From: Amorphophallus konjac
Lineage: Eukaryota; Streptophyta; Magnoliopsida; Alismatales; Araceae
NCBI GenBank assembly: GCA_022559845.1
Contig: CM040126.1
Coordinates: 121,868,886-121,932,885 of the forward strand
DNA length: 64,000 nucleotides
Direction of reading: 5' to 3'
How positions within the stretch are numbered: the stretch's first letter is position 1; each line of letters opens with the position of its first letter. Below the pieces are notes generated by a model, which made no database searches, was not told the origin of the DNA, and worked only from the letters and a program-made list of their open reading frames with translations. Shown piece after piece: positions 10,906 through 20,931 of the stretch. The translations under genes were made by a program, and so were the position numbers.

Positions 10906-12521
10906 AGGCTCAGGGTTGCCCCGGGTGGTTTGCAACCCCATTTCTTTTCCGACCGTGGTCATCGTGCGATGGTGCTGGTACGTGGGACGGTCCCCGTACG
11001 TTGTCAGATGCGGACGTAGTTTTTCGTTTACTTGAGAGTCTACTCCGTAGTGACCCTCCACTAGTCATAGCTCACCAGTACGCGTGTGCTGGTCTCACCT
11101 GGGAGTAGGTGTACGGGCTTACCCTGAGGATGATTTTTAGACTGGTTACCGTCGGGCCCCGCATCTAGCAGCCAGAGTCCAGCTGAGGGGAAAACCAGTT
11201 AGAGGCCAGACCAGGGGCGGATGGCCTGTGTGTGCACACGTGGTTGGGGGCAGTTGGACCCACGCTGACGGGCGTGACCCCAGTTAGTCACTTGCTTTGT
11301 GGTTACTTGTACGGTGTCTCAGTTCCCGCTGGGCCGGAGGGAGACACCTGAGACGCGGACTAAGTCGTCAGTGGACGCATCCGGTCTTGCTTCTAGTGGG
11401 AGATACTTCTGTCGAGTTGGAGTGACAGACTGTCAGTCGTGCAACTTCAACCTTCGGGTTTTGTCGTGTTGACCGTGGTGCTCCGGTCGGTCCACCGTGG
11501 CACGTGTGTCAGTTTTCGTGCCGTGAGATTGATGTTTTGTAGATTGCAGGGCTTCCCTTTCTGAGGTACTCGCTTACTGCTAGCGTAGCAGTTTCTCCGT
11601 TTGTGAGGTAGGGTTCGAGTGACCCCTACTGAGTCTTGTTCTGAGACTCATTCCCTGCGTATTTTCACCGTGTTTCAGGTGAGTCGCGGCCTCAGGGGAG
11701 CGCGTCTGAGGCTCAGCGTGGTTTGGGTGCCCAGCGTTAGTGCCAGAGGTCAGAGCCGGGGTATGTCCCGTGTAGCTATACTTTTCTTTCTTGTCTCTAT
11801 ACTAGTTGTGGACTACTGTTGTTGTTTATTTTATTGTTATATCTTGTGGACCATGTATCATATAAAATGTTAATTTATTTCCTGCTTAATTATATGACTA
11901 TTTAATTTCTGTAATTATTTGTGATACTTGTGTAGTCTCCACACCATCCTTTTAACCCTTCCAAGTCTTCGGACTCGTGGGTGGCGATGCGAGTCTTGGG
12001 TTATCGGGCCTTCCTGGTAATCGGATTCTCGGGTCGTTATAGATATCTTCAAGAGTGTGATCTTGAAACTGAAGGTTATACTGAATATCTGCAAGGGAGG
12101 TCTCTTGTGCCTTTTTTTAATATATAAACGAGACCAAAGAGAACTCTTGGGGGAATGCACAATTTGTGCTAATTCCACCAAAGGTTTCCGGCCCAAATCT
12201 TATTGATAATGATGAAAATCTTTACAAATGAACCACGAGGCATACCCCTGGGAGTGTGACAAAAGAAAGATTAAAGAACCAAAAAAATGCCATAGAACCT
12301 CATCTCCTCCAACTAGGGAGACCAGCCGCATCCACTGTGGCGCACCCACGCGCTCTTCTAGGAAGCTCCTTCCAACATGTGAAATCCTGGTTGATGCGAG
12401 CTGTGCAAGCCAGGGATTCTAAGGCATCCGCAACAGTGTTTCCTTCTTGATATATATGCTAAAGGCTCCATTTGTTTCTATTAAGAGTATCCTTGATTTC
12501 ATCCCACCATCTGCAGATCCT

Positions 12522-12929
12522 CTAGGGAGGGTGTTGACTGGACTGTAACATGGTGAGTAGTGCTTTAGAGTCTGAATAAATGGCAGCCACTGGAAGCCCA
12601 CTCTTGTCCATAATTCTCAACCCATCTAAAAGTGCTCTAACCTCAGCCACCATATTACTCCCAACACCACAATAGTATGAAAGGCCATAAATCAGTTCCC
12701 CTCTACTACTCCTAATGCATCCACCTCCACCTACATGGCCTGGGTTGCCTTTGGTAGCCCCATCCACATTTAAGGCATATCCCATGCCAGGGTAAGACCA
12801 TTTGATCAGTTTAGGAAGATTCTCTTTACAGTTGTAGGAAAGATTGAAGTGTGCTAGAACACTTCTTTCATTTATCGTGGGAGCTTTGCTGAATCGTACA
12901 TTGCTCAAGGAGAATTCAATCTGCCTCAT
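12522..12929 (-). pseudogene. LINE RNase H domain
   Basis: The minus-strand frame shows the plant non-LTR RNase H pattern: NVDGATKGNPG (first catalytic Asp), GGGCIRSSRGE, AEVRALLDGL (catalytic Glu) and YSDSKALL (catalytic Asp). After a stop and frame change the strand still shows REGNTVADAL near 12440, where this family carries its last Asp. This domain would degrade the RNA of the RNA:cDNA hybrid. It belongs to the LINE rather than to a cellular RNase H gene because it follows LINE zinc-binding and RT segments in order. Confidence 0.85.
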
Positions 12930-13154
12930 GATCCGCTACTGTAAAACTCTTGTTGAGGTCCCCTTTTCTTCATATCTAAGTTTGCAGTGAGCTTTCCAAG
13001 TTTCCCATAATATGAGTATCATAGCAAGGATGGATACATAACCTATAGGGGCTTTGTTGTCAGCTGAGCATAACACATCCCAGCAAAAACCTGTAACAAA
13101 GTTCAAAACTCTACAACTAGAAGCAAAGAAAGGCTTGAACATCCTCCATAAGGT

Positions 13155-13433
13155 CTATGCTATTTGGCTGTTACCAAACAGATGATTCAGATTTTCTTCT
13201 TGATTAGTACTCTTACAACATACACACTTAGAAGGGAGGCAAATTCCAATGTATTTAATAGAACTGTCAACTGGGACTGCCAAATGCAAGATCCGCCAGC
13301 AAAACATAGATGCCCCAGGGGGAATATGATCTCCCCAGATCTTCCTTAAAGCCAGCCTTCTATTGCCCTGCGGTCTGATTGCATTATAAGTCGATTTACT
13401 GGTGAAGGTGCCATCAATGCTAGCAGCCCACAC
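13155..13433 (-). pseudogene. LINE zinc-binding region (zf-RVT-like)
   Basis: The minus strand reads a WAASIDGTFTSKSTY segment, then IWGDHIPPGASMFCWRI and CVCCKSTNQEENLNHLF. This is the zinc-binding region found between RT and RNase H in plant L1-like elements. A stop at 13155 separates it from the following frame (12936-13142), which continues the linker toward RNase H. Confidence 0.85.
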
Positions 13434-13567
13434 ACACCTATCAGATTGCTATTGTCGCTGAATGTGACCATTGTTTATAGCAATGATAGATGGGATATAA
13501 GACCAAACCATATGATTGGGATTATCAACTGCTTCCCTCAAAGTGACTTTTGGGATGTTAGCACGAG

Positions 13568-13572
13568 GAGCC
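13568..13572 (+). repeat. Target-site duplication GAGCC (left copy)
   Basis: Matches 24083-24087 exactly and flanks the TG...CA ends of Copia-B. Confidence 0.95.
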
Positions 13573-15090
13573 TGTTGTGCATCCCTTGGTTTTGATGATG
13601 ACAATAGGATATGTTTGATTAATCAAGTTCTATCTTGTTTCATAACAAATACAAGTGGTTTGATTGTTCCTTCAAAGTAATGGACTCATGACTATTTGAT
13701 GATGACAAACAATGTTTTTGATTAACTCAATATAAATCTGATAGTTCAAGTTACTTCTGATATGTTAAGTAATTTCAGGTCCACTGAAATCCAAGTGGAA
13801 TCAACAAATCAGAAGAAGTGTCAAAGGCCGCTTGTCGACCAGGGAAGTGGTTATGGTCGACCAACGAACCCAGCCAGAAACCTTCAAGTCATCCGTCTTC
13901 TGCATGTGCCTTGGCTGTCGACCAAAGCCCCACTTCTGGTCGACCACAGAACAGACAGAGCATCAGACAGAACTGACGGCCATCTGGAATTTGCCCCTTG
14001 TCGACCAGCGACAAGGCTGTGGTCGACCACGGGACGCGAGTGTCAGCCAGAATGAAACCGCCATCAAGACACTGCTCGTTGTCGACCAGGGATAGTGTCA
14101 TGGTCGACCACGGGTGTTATAGCATCCAGAACCGAACTCTAACCGAATTCTGTTTTGGTTCCTTAAAACCTGCAGATTGTTGTTGCAGGTTGTTGGGTAG
14201 TTCAACTGATGAGATTCCGCTCGGGAATCAAGGAGAGAATATTGCTTAGAAGCAGTCAAACTTATTGTAGTGATCGGATTTAACCTTCTCCCTGCTTTCT
14301 AGCAGATTGACGCTCGATCTGGAATTTGAGCGGGAAGAGCTTCAGGCTTGAAAAAGTACCTGCATAAAAAGTAGAAGGCAACTGATCGTGAAAAAATGCA
14401 CACAGAGAGAGCATAGAACAGAAGCTAAGAAACACACCTACATCAAAGGACGAAGTGGCTCTCCATCAATCAGAAATCTGCAGAAGACTAAAGGCATTCT
14501 CATTGCTGCAGAAGGAAGACTGGGCTTGAAGCTGTGCGACCTCCAGCAGCAAAGCAGCTGAAGGCATCCGATTGGAAGTTCTACAGGGAGTCTACTCTTG
14601 TTATTTATGTGATTAAGTCCCAGGCTGAATTCTTTACTTTGTTACAAAAGTCTATATTCAGTCCTGTTGCATCATCCCACCTTCTCATCATTTCTATTCA
14701 TCCTTACACCAAGTGTCAAGCTGTGAGGCAGCGGATTCAAGTTGTGTGTCAGCTGGTACAAGCTGTGTGTCAGCAGGAACAAGCTATGTGACAGCGGTGT
14801 CTTGTGTTTTGGATTGAGATCAGAGGCTCTCATAAGTGAAGCCTTGCTTGAGTTAAGCAAGGGGTGGATGTAAGTCTCGGGAAGAGACTGAACCACCTTA
14901 AAAATCCTATCTTGTGGTTTGCTTATGTGTGTGCGTGCTTCTCTATGTGTTTGTTTTCTTCATTGATATCAACATTAGTTCTGTAATTCGTCAATCACCT
15001 GCAACTCATTTAGTCAATAGATATTAAATCGAAAAAAGGGGGAAAGATCTATTCACCCCCCCTCTAGATCTATTCAGTCCGTACTCAACA
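13573..15090 (+). repeat. 5' LTR of Copia-B (1518 bp)
   Basis: Starts TGTTGTGCATCCC, ends GTACTCAACA. Holds eight GTCGAC sites at 13833-14111 and, near the end, the attcaccccccc box common to the copia LTRs here. Confidence 0.97.
13833..14111. repeat. GTCGACC palindrome array (eight sites) in the Copia-B 5' LTR
   Basis: Sites alternate between tGTCGACCA and tGGTCGACCA, and come in pairs about 20 bp apart. The 3' LTR repeats the array at 22825-23104. Confidence 0.92.
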
Positions 15091-15092
15091 CG

Positions 15093-15104
15093 TGGTATCA
15101 GAGC
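15093..15104 (+). other. Primer binding site of Copia-B (Met tRNA type)
   Basis: TGGTATCAGAGC two bases after the 5' LTR. Confidence 0.95.
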
Positions 15105-15118
15105 CAGACTCTCCAAAA

Positions 15119-16348
15119 ATGTGGTCTAACAACCAGGAGAGGCCTGCCGGACTGAACTCTAGAAGTCTAATGGCTGAGGGACACTCAGTAACTAGACCAC
15201 CATATTTCGATGGAAATGATTTCTCATACTGGAAAAATCGTATGCAGGTGTTCTTGAGAGCACAAGATCATGAGATGTGGAGAGTAGTAAGCCGAGGACC
15301 CTACGAGCTGCCCGAAGATGAGGATACCTGGACCAGAGAACAGGTCAGAAAATCAACCATCAACTGGGGAGCCATGAACGTAATGCAATGCGCACTACAC
15401 CCCACGGAGTTCTCACGAGTTTCACAATGTGCAACGGCCAAGGAAATGTGGGATCGACTAGTAGTAATCTATGAAGGTACTTCAGAGGTAAGGGAGTCAA
15501 AAGCAAATATGCTAGTTTCAGAATATGAAATGTTTAGAATGAAAACTGACGAAAATATTTCTGAAATGTATGCTAGACTAGTGCAATTAACGAATAGTTT
15601 AAAGAGTCTAGGGAAAACCTACAAGGAACAGGAATTAGTGAGGAAGATCCTAAGATCCCTCACTCCTATGTGGCATACCAAGGCCACAGTAATTGAGGAC
15701 TCAAAGAACCTCACCACTATGACTGTGGATGAACTAGTGGGATCCCTAATGGCCTATGAGGTCAATCTGAAAAGAAAAGAAGATGAGGACAAGAAAAAGA
15801 ACCAGCTCGCCCTAAAAATTAAAATAGGCACCTCTGAACTATCTGACACTGATAACTCATCTAGCACAGGTGAGGAAACTGGTGAGCTAGCCATGTTAAC
15901 AAGAAAATTCAAAAGGTTTCTGCGGAAGGAAGGTAAGGGATTCAGGAATCCTAAGGGCATGGTAAGAAAGTCATCTCAGTTTAAGTTTGATAAAAATAAA
16001 ACTTCATCTAACAAACTTGTCTGCTACAACTGCAGGAAACTAGGACACATAAAGGCTGAATGTCCAGAGACTCCTAAGAAATCAAGCTTCAAGTGGAAAG
16101 GCAAGCAACTAAAAGCAATGATAAGCACATGGAGCGAGGAGGAGGAAAGCAGTAAGGAGGAAACAACTTCCGAGGAAGAAGAAGGAAACATCTGTTTGAT
16201 GGCCAAAGGAGATAGCGATGATCTTGAGGTAATCCCTCCGTTTCAAGATTTTTCTAGCTCAGATTGGGAAGAAGTCTACTCAGACTTACTTGATGCATAT
16301 GAAAGAATTAGAAAGGAAAATAAGAGTTTGAAGAAAAAGCTTAATTAG
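15119..16348 (+). CDS. gag: copia gag (capsid-nucleocapsid)
   Basis: I start it at the ATG of 15119; the frame is open further upstream but that part overlaps the primer site. About 409 residues. Residues 20-70 are the DUF4219-like entry (PPYFDGNDFSYWKNRM). The UBN2 gag core follows (ATAKEMWDRL, VRKILRSLTPMW, MTVDELVGSL). Near residue 305 is one CCHC knuckle, CYNCRKLGHIKAEC, then an acidic Glu/Ser stretch and a coiled-coil start. It forms the virus-like particle and binds element RNA. It ends in TAG at 16346-16348, but the same frame continues directly into the next ORF, so this stop may be a recent mutation or a read-through site. Confidence 0.93.
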   Translation: MWSNNQERPAGLNSRSLMAEGHSVTRPPYFDGNDFSYWKNRMQVFLRAQDHEMWRVVSRGPYELPEDEDTWTREQVRKSTINWGAMNVMQCALHPTEFSRVSQCATAKEMWDRLVVIYEGTSEVRESKANMLVSEYEMFRMKTDENISEMYARLVQLTNSLKSLGKTYKEQELVRKILRSLTPMWHTKATVIEDSKNLTTMTVDELVGSLMAYEVNLKRKEDEDKKKNQLALKIKIGTSELSDTDNSSSTGEETGELAMLTRKFKRFLRKEGKGFRNPKGMVRKSSQFKFDKNKTSSNKLVCYNCRKLGHIKAECPETPKKSSFKWKGKQLKAMISTWSEEEESSKEETTSEEEEGNICLMAKGDSDDLEVIPPFQDFSSSDWEEVYSDLLDAYERIRKENKSLKKKLN

Positions 16349-16408
16349 GTCAATAATGACAGCAACCCATTTGCCAACAGAACTGAACTAGAATTAGAAA
16401 TCACCACC

Positions 16409-17443
16409 TTGAAAAATAAGCTGAAACAATACGAGACAGATGAAGAAAATGTCAAAGGGCTGTTAGAAGAAAATGAGTCACTGAAAAACACAATTGATGA
16501 GGTAAAATTAAAGACTCAAGAAAGTGAACAGCAAACTAAGGTAACTCAAGAAAGAAACAACTCACTCAAGGAGGAAAACTGTCAACTTCTGGAAGAAATA
16601 GAAAGAATCCAGAGTGAACTGAAAAACAAACAGGAAACCTTGGAAAAAATGACTAAAGGTCAAGAAAACTTAAATGCTGTCTTGGGAATAAAAGTAAACT
16701 TTCAAAAAGAAGGGTTAGGATACAATCCTACGGCTAAAAAGGAATTCCAAATAAAAACCGTAACTGGGATTGCTGACTCAAAAGGAAAAGGGCCCCTAAT
16801 CAATCTATATCAAGACAAACAAGAGGATGTAGCTGAATGCTCCTCCAAAAGGAATAATGTCACCAAGGAAGAGAGAAACATTAAAGAGAAAACAGTCAAT
16901 CAACATAAGCTTAAAAATAATAGACAAGAAACTCAAATTCACAGAAATAACCAAACAAACCAAGTACTAAATCAAGTTAAAGGACATAAATCTGGAAAAC
17001 AAGGTGTCTGGAGACAGGCTGGTCGACAACCGACCCCTCCTCTGTCGACCAGAGGATCTGCCAGAACAGGCGCTGGCGTCTGGAGAAGCAGTGGTCGACC
17101 ACAGACATACCAGATGTCGACCAGAGGAACTGCCAGAACAAGCACTGGCTTCTGGAAAAGCAATGGTCGACCACAGACACACCAGATGTCGACCATGACC
17201 AGACACGCAAACAGAAACCACAGATTTTCTCAGGTGAAACAAAATGAAAATTGGAAATCAAAAAGGTGGATTCAGATTAAAGAAACATTAGAACAAAAGC
17301 CACCCAATCTGAACAAGTTCAGAGACGAAAAATTAAACTGCTCTAACAAAATCTGGGTTCCCAAAGGATTGTTACAGCAATTTCACAATTTTACAAGTTA
17401 TCTTGGACCCGGGTACCATTGGGGTCCAAAAATTTCTGTGTAA
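16409..17443 (+). CDS. Coiled-coil continuation of gag with 24-residue repeats
   Basis: In the same frame as gag and pol, between two stops. Residues 1-95 are a Glu/Lys/Gln-rich coiled coil. It is followed by FQKEGLGYNP, a motif also present in Copia-C and typical of this region in plant copia polyproteins. Residues about 200-265 hold three tandem units of about 24 residues (17006-17205; VWR..GRPQT..MSTRG pattern) whose DNA is a GTCGAC array. The tail has the IWVPK segment that usually precedes the protease. The ORF ends with TAA at 17441-17443. Function beyond being part of the gag polyprotein is unknown. The first ATG is a track-style choice; natural translation would come through gag. Confidence 0.8.
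   Translation: MKNKLKQYETDEENVKGLLEENESLKNTIDEVKLKTQESEQQTKVTQERNNSLKEENCQLLEEIERIQSELKNKQETLEKMTKGQENLNAVLGIKVNFQKEGLGYNPTAKKEFQIKTVTGIADSKGKGPLINLYQDKQEDVAECSSKRNNVTKEERNIKEKTVNQHKLKNNRQETQIHRNNQTNQVLNQVKGHKSGKQGVWRQAGRQPTPPLSTRGSARTGAGVWRSSGRPQTYQMSTRGTARTSTGFWKSNGRPQTHQMSTMTRHANRNHRFSQVKQNENWKSKRWIQIKETLEQKPPNLNKFRDEKLNCSNKIWVPKGLLQQFHNFTSYLGPGYHWGPKISV
17006..17205 (+). repeat. 72-bp coding tandem repeat carrying six GTCGAC sites
   Basis: Units start at 17006, 17078 and 17150 (third incomplete). Each encodes about 24 residues and carries two GTCGAC sites. Same palindrome as in the LTRs, here inside an open frame. Confidence 0.88.
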
Positions 17444-17446
17444 TTC

Positions 17447-20400
17447 ATGATGCAGGAATGTCTGGCAGCCATGCACAATAAGTGGTACTTAGATAGTGGT
17501 TGCTCAAGACACATGACGGGAGACAAGACCAAGTTCTCCCAACTAAGCTCAAAAGATGGAGGTTATGTGACCTTTGGAGGAAATAACAAAGGTAAGATCA
17601 TCGGGACAGGTAAAATAGGTAAGAACTCCTCAAACAGTATTGAAAATGTACTGCTGGTAGATGGACTGGAATATAACTTGCTGAGCATCAGTCAGCTTTG
17701 CGACAAAGGCCATAAAGTAATATTTGACTCCAAGATCTGCAAGATTATTGAACCAAATTCAGATACAGTCAAGTTTATGGGCCAGAGAGTAAACAATGTC
17801 TACATAATAGACTTGGATGATCCAGCCCACTCCAACCTGTGCCTAACCGCCAAGAAAGAGGACCTGACCTGGCTGTGGCACCGAAGGCTAGGGCATGTTA
17901 GCTATAGGGTGTTGCATAAACTTGTGAAGAATAAAATGGTTCTTGGTATGCCTGAAATTTCGTTTGCTCAAAATGTCAAAGTATGTGAATCATGTACCCA
18001 AGGTAAGCAAACAAGAAAATCATTCAAAGGTAGAACTGAAAGTCAATCTTCTAGACCACTAGAACTTGTGCACATGGACCTTTTTGGCCCAACAAGAACT
18101 GCTAGTCTTAGTGGTAAGAGATACGGTTATGTACTAGTTGATGATTTCTCTAGATTCACATGGGTAATATTTCTATCTCATAAAAGTGATGCTTTTTCTG
18201 AGTTTCAGGAATTCTACAAAAGAATGAAGCAGGATGGCAAGTCCAAAGTGTGTACAATCATATCTGACCATGGGGGGGAGTTTGAAAATTCTGACTTTGA
18301 CTTATTCTGCAGAAACAAGGGCATAACCCACAGATTTTCCTCACCAAGGACTCCAGAACAAAATGGAGTTGTGGAGAGAAGGAACCGCACTCTTGTCGAG
18401 ATGGCTAGAACCATGCTGGTTGAAGCTAAACTTCCAAGGAGATTTTGGGCAGAGGCAGTCAACACAGCATGCTACATTGTAAACCGAGCAATGGTAAGAC
18501 CGGCTAGTGAAAATACACCATATGAAATGTTCAAAGGTAAGAAACCATCCCTAGCTCATTTTAGAATTTTCGGGTCAAAATGCTTTATTCATAACAATGA
18601 TAAAAGGGTCTTGGACAAATTTGAACCGAAGAGTGATCCAGGAATATTCTTGGGCTATTCCGACCGATCAAGAGCCTATAGAGTTTTTAACACCAAAGAT
18701 CAAATTGTTGAAGAATCCCCTCATATTACATTTGATGAAATTAATGATCTTGGCAAAAATGAGCAGGTCAGCAAGGAAGAAGAAGATAGGGAATTTCTAG
18801 AAGACAACGAAGAACCAAATGAAGAAGAACAATCTCAGGAAAGAGATCAAGGTATTACTAATGCTCCACCCGAAGGAGAAGGCATCTCAGGTAACAATCT
18901 TGAGAACTTAAGACTTCTTAGAGATCATCCCATAGAAAACATCATTGGTGGAATTCATGATCCTAGGAAGACTAGATCTCAGTTAAAAGAAATCAATGAA
19001 CTAGATCAGCTTGCACTTGTGTCCCAAATAGAGCCCAAATCAGTAGAGGAAGCATTAAAAGATGACTCATGGATAAATGCTATGCATGAAGAACTAAATC
19101 AATTTGAAAGAAATCAGGTGTGGAGTCTTGTCCCTAGACCTTCATCTCACCCCGTTATTGGAACCAAGTGGGTCTATAAAAACAAGCTAAGTGAAGAAGG
19201 GGTTGTAATGAGAAACAAGGCTCGGCTGGTGGCTAAAGGGTACAACCAGGAATTTGGGGTTGATTTTGAAGAATCATATGCTCCAGTTGCTAGATTAGAA
19301 GCCATCAGGATATTGTTAGCCTTTGCAGCATCTCATGGAATCAAACTACAACAAATGGATGTAAAAAGTGCATTTCTAAATGGAATAATAAAAGAAGAAG
19401 TCTATGTGGAACAACCCCCTGGATTTGAAAATGATGAACTTGCTAATCATGTTTTCAAATTGCATAAAGCTTTGTATGGATTAAAGCAGGCTCCTCGGGC
19501 CTGGTATGAAAGGTTGAGCTCCTTCCTCACCAAGAAGGGATACATAAGAGGTAAAATTGATCAAACATTGTTTTCCAAGACCCAAGGTAAGCATATACTA
19601 GTTGTACAAATCTATGTGGATGATATTGTGTTTGGGTCTACCGAAGCTTCTTTATGTACTGAATTTGCAAACTTAATGACCAATGAGTTTGAAATGAGCT
19701 TAATGGGTGATTTACAGTTTTTTCTTGGATTGCAGATCGTACAATGTAGAGAAGGATACTTCATAAATCAATCCAAGTACATAAAGGAGATGTTGAAGAA
19801 GTTTGGCATGGAAAGCTGCAAACCAATCGAGTCACCCATGGGTACAAATGCAACATTGGAAGCTGATGTAAAAGGTAACATGGTAGATGCCAAGAAATAC
19901 AGAGGTATGATCGGGTCCCTGCTATATTTAACTGCTTCAAGGCCAGATATTCAGTTTAGTGTATGCATGTGTGCTAGATATCAGTCTAGCCCTAGAGAAT
20001 CACATTTAGGGGCTGTCAAGCGTATCCTTCGATACCTTGCCGGCACCCAAGAATTGGGTTTATGGTATCCTACATACTGCAAACTAGATTTGATTTCATA
20101 TTCAGATGCTGATTATGCTGGTTGCAAAATTGATAGGAAGAGTACTAGTGGTTATTGTCAAATATTAGGTGGATGTTTAATATCATGGGCTTCTAAAAAG
20201 CAGCATTCTGTGGCACTCTCCACTGCTGAGGCTGAGTATGTCGCAGTAGGGAGCTGTGGTACACAGGTTATGTGGATAAAACATCAACTCCAAGACTACA
20301 ATGTAGATCTTGGATGTGCACCTATTTTCTGTGACAACACTAGTGCTATTAATTTGTCTAAAAACCCCATTCAACACTCTAGGACAAAACACATTGAGAT

Positions 20401-20569
20401 CCGTCATCACTTTCTAAGAGATGAGGTCTCCAAAGGAAATTTCATGCTTCATTTTGTAGAAACTGAAAAACAACTGGCAGACATTTTCACAAAACCCCTT
20501 AACAATGACAGATTTTCAACTCTAAGAAGGGAGTTAGGAATTTGTAGAATTTCTCCTGAAAATTCTTGA
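17447..20569 (+). CDS. pol: copia pol: protease, integrase, reverse transcriptase, RNase H
   Basis: Uninterrupted 1040 codons. Protease: [13 protein letters not shown] at residues 13-25. Integrase: HHCC zinc finger ([10 protein letters not shown] ... CESC) and DDE core D211 (HMDLFGP), D274 (SDHGGEF), E310 (NGVVERRNR), giving exactly D,D35,E. RT: from about residue 560 ([23 protein letters not shown]), catalytic YVDD at 723-726. RNase [30 protein letters not shown], and the copia end motif ADIFTKPL. All catalytic residues I can locate are present, so this copy may encode active enzymes. It makes cDNA from element RNA and inserts it into the genome. Domain order IN before RT is diagnostic of Ty1-copia. 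TAA at 17441 separates it from gag in the same frame. Confidence 0.96.
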   Translation: MMQECLAAMHNKWYLDSGCSRHMTGDKTKFSQLSSKDGGYVTFGGNNKGKIIGTGKIGKNSSNSIENVLLVDGLEYNLLSISQLCDKGHKVIFDSKICKIIEPNSDTVKFMGQRVNNVYIIDLDDPAHSNLCLTAKKEDLTWLWHRRLGHVSYRVLHKLVKNKMVLGMPEISFAQNVKVCESCTQGKQTRKSFKGRTESQSSRPLELVHMDLFGPTRTASLSGKRYGYVLVDDFSRFTWVIFLSHKSDAFSEFQEFYKRMKQDGKSKVCTIISDHGGEFENSDFDLFCRNKGITHRFSSPRTPEQNGVVERRNRTLVEMARTMLVEAKLPRRFWAEAVNTACYIVNRAMVRPASENTPYEMFKGKKPSLAHFRIFGSKCFIHNNDKRVLDKFEPKSDPGIFLGYSDRSRAYRVFNTKDQIVEESPHITFDEINDLGKNEQVSKEEEDREFLEDNEEPNEEEQSQERDQGITNAPPEGEGISGNNLENLRLLRDHPIENIIGGIHDPRKTRSQLKEINELDQLALVSQIEPKSVEEALKDDSWINAMHEELNQFERNQVWSLVPRPSSHPVIGTKWVYKNKLSEEGVVMRNKARLVAKGYNQEFGVDFEESYAPVARLEAIRILLAFAASHGIKLQQMDVKSAFLNGIIKEEVYVEQPPGFENDELANHVFKLHKALYGLKQAPRAWYERLSSFLTKKGYIRGKIDQTLFSKTQGKHILVVQIYVDDIVFGSTEASLCTEFANLMTNEFEMSLMGDLQFFLGLQIVQCREGYFINQSKYIKEMLKKFGMESCKPIESPMGTNATLEADVKGNMVDAKKYRGMIGSLLYLTASRPDIQFSVCMCARYQSSPRESHLGAVKRILRYLAGTQELGLWYPTYCKLDLISYSDADYAGCKIDRKSTSGYCQILGGCLISWASKKQHSVALSTAEAEYVAVGSCGTQVMWIKHQLQDYNVDLGCAPIFCDNTSAINLSKNPIQHSRTKHIEIRHHFLRDEVSKGNFMLHFVETEKQLADIFTKPLNNDRFSTLRRELGICRISPENS

Positions 20570-20734
20570 AATAATCATATTCATGTGTTCACTGTATAGA
20601 TTCTGTCATTTCTGTACTAAGTTATGTCAACTAGGTCTCTAGTACTGGTCAAGTTTTGAGTTTGGAGGTCTAGTGTCGGTTGCTACTTCAGCAAGTTCTG
20701 CAGAATCCTGGTTCTACTACGGATTATCTCTTGT

Positions 20735-20931
20735 GGTCGACCACAGGCAAGGCGCTGGTCGACCAAGGCATCAGGACAGGAAATAGTTGGTTCTGTGACT
20801 TCGCAGCTGTCGACCACAGGCGGTCCCATGGTCGACAACAGAATTGTCAGAAAGCAGACCACAGGTGACTACTCATCAGGCAGCTTCTGTGACAGCACAG
20901 AGGTCGACCAAAGGCAACTCTATGGTCGACA
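20735..20931. repeat. GTCGAC array in the Copia-B 3' non-coding region
   Basis: Six sites in about 200 bp, in the same GGTCGACCA context as in the LTR. Confidence 0.88.

Larger units (their letters stand above)
3655..12041 (+). mobile_element. Gypsy-1: Tekay-like chromovirus, decayed
   Basis: Part of the 5' LTR (3655-4505), primer site, one continuous gag-pol frame (4671-9371), polypurine tract and full 3' LTR (9439-12041). The 851 bp of 5' LTR align base for base in length with 11191-12041. The rest of the 5' LTR lies left of the window, beyond Copia-A. Gene order PR-RT-RNase H-IN-chromodomain-like tail marks a Ty3-gypsy chromovirus, and the IN tail resembles the Tekay/Del clade. The coding frame has no frameshift I can see but many in-frame stops. 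The base run gatat at 12042-12046 would be its right target-site copy. Confidence 0.88.
9439..12041 (+). repeat. 3' LTR of Gypsy-1 (2603 bp)
   Basis: Starts TGTAATATCCCGG and ends ggtcgttata. Contains a TATA box (9775), a pyrimidine-rich leader, and a long array of TGTGACGC/GCGTCACA inverted repeats (10376-10905). The last 851 bp match the 5' LTR fragment. Frames read from the CTT-rich tract are not genes. Confidence 0.92.
12112..13572 (-). mobile_element. LINE (L1-like), 3' part, 5'-truncated and split by Copia-B
   Basis: On the minus strand this segment continues the LINE seen at 24083-24550, interrupted by Copia-B at the duplicated GAGCC. It encodes the zinc-binding region and the RNase H domain, then a 3' UTR ending in a short A run (seen as seven T at 12112-12118). 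The 5' half, including the endonuclease and most of the RT, is missing. I could not find its target-site duplication. The 70 bp at 12042-12111, between Gypsy-1 and the A run, are unassigned. Confidence 0.8.

Noticed and set aside
12522..12929. Cellular RNase H gene
   Set aside because: It lies in order after LINE RT and zinc-binding sequence and before a short A run.
13833..14111. CRISPR-like spaced repeats
   Set aside because: The repeat is only 8-10 bp, spacers are irregular, and this is a plant LTR.
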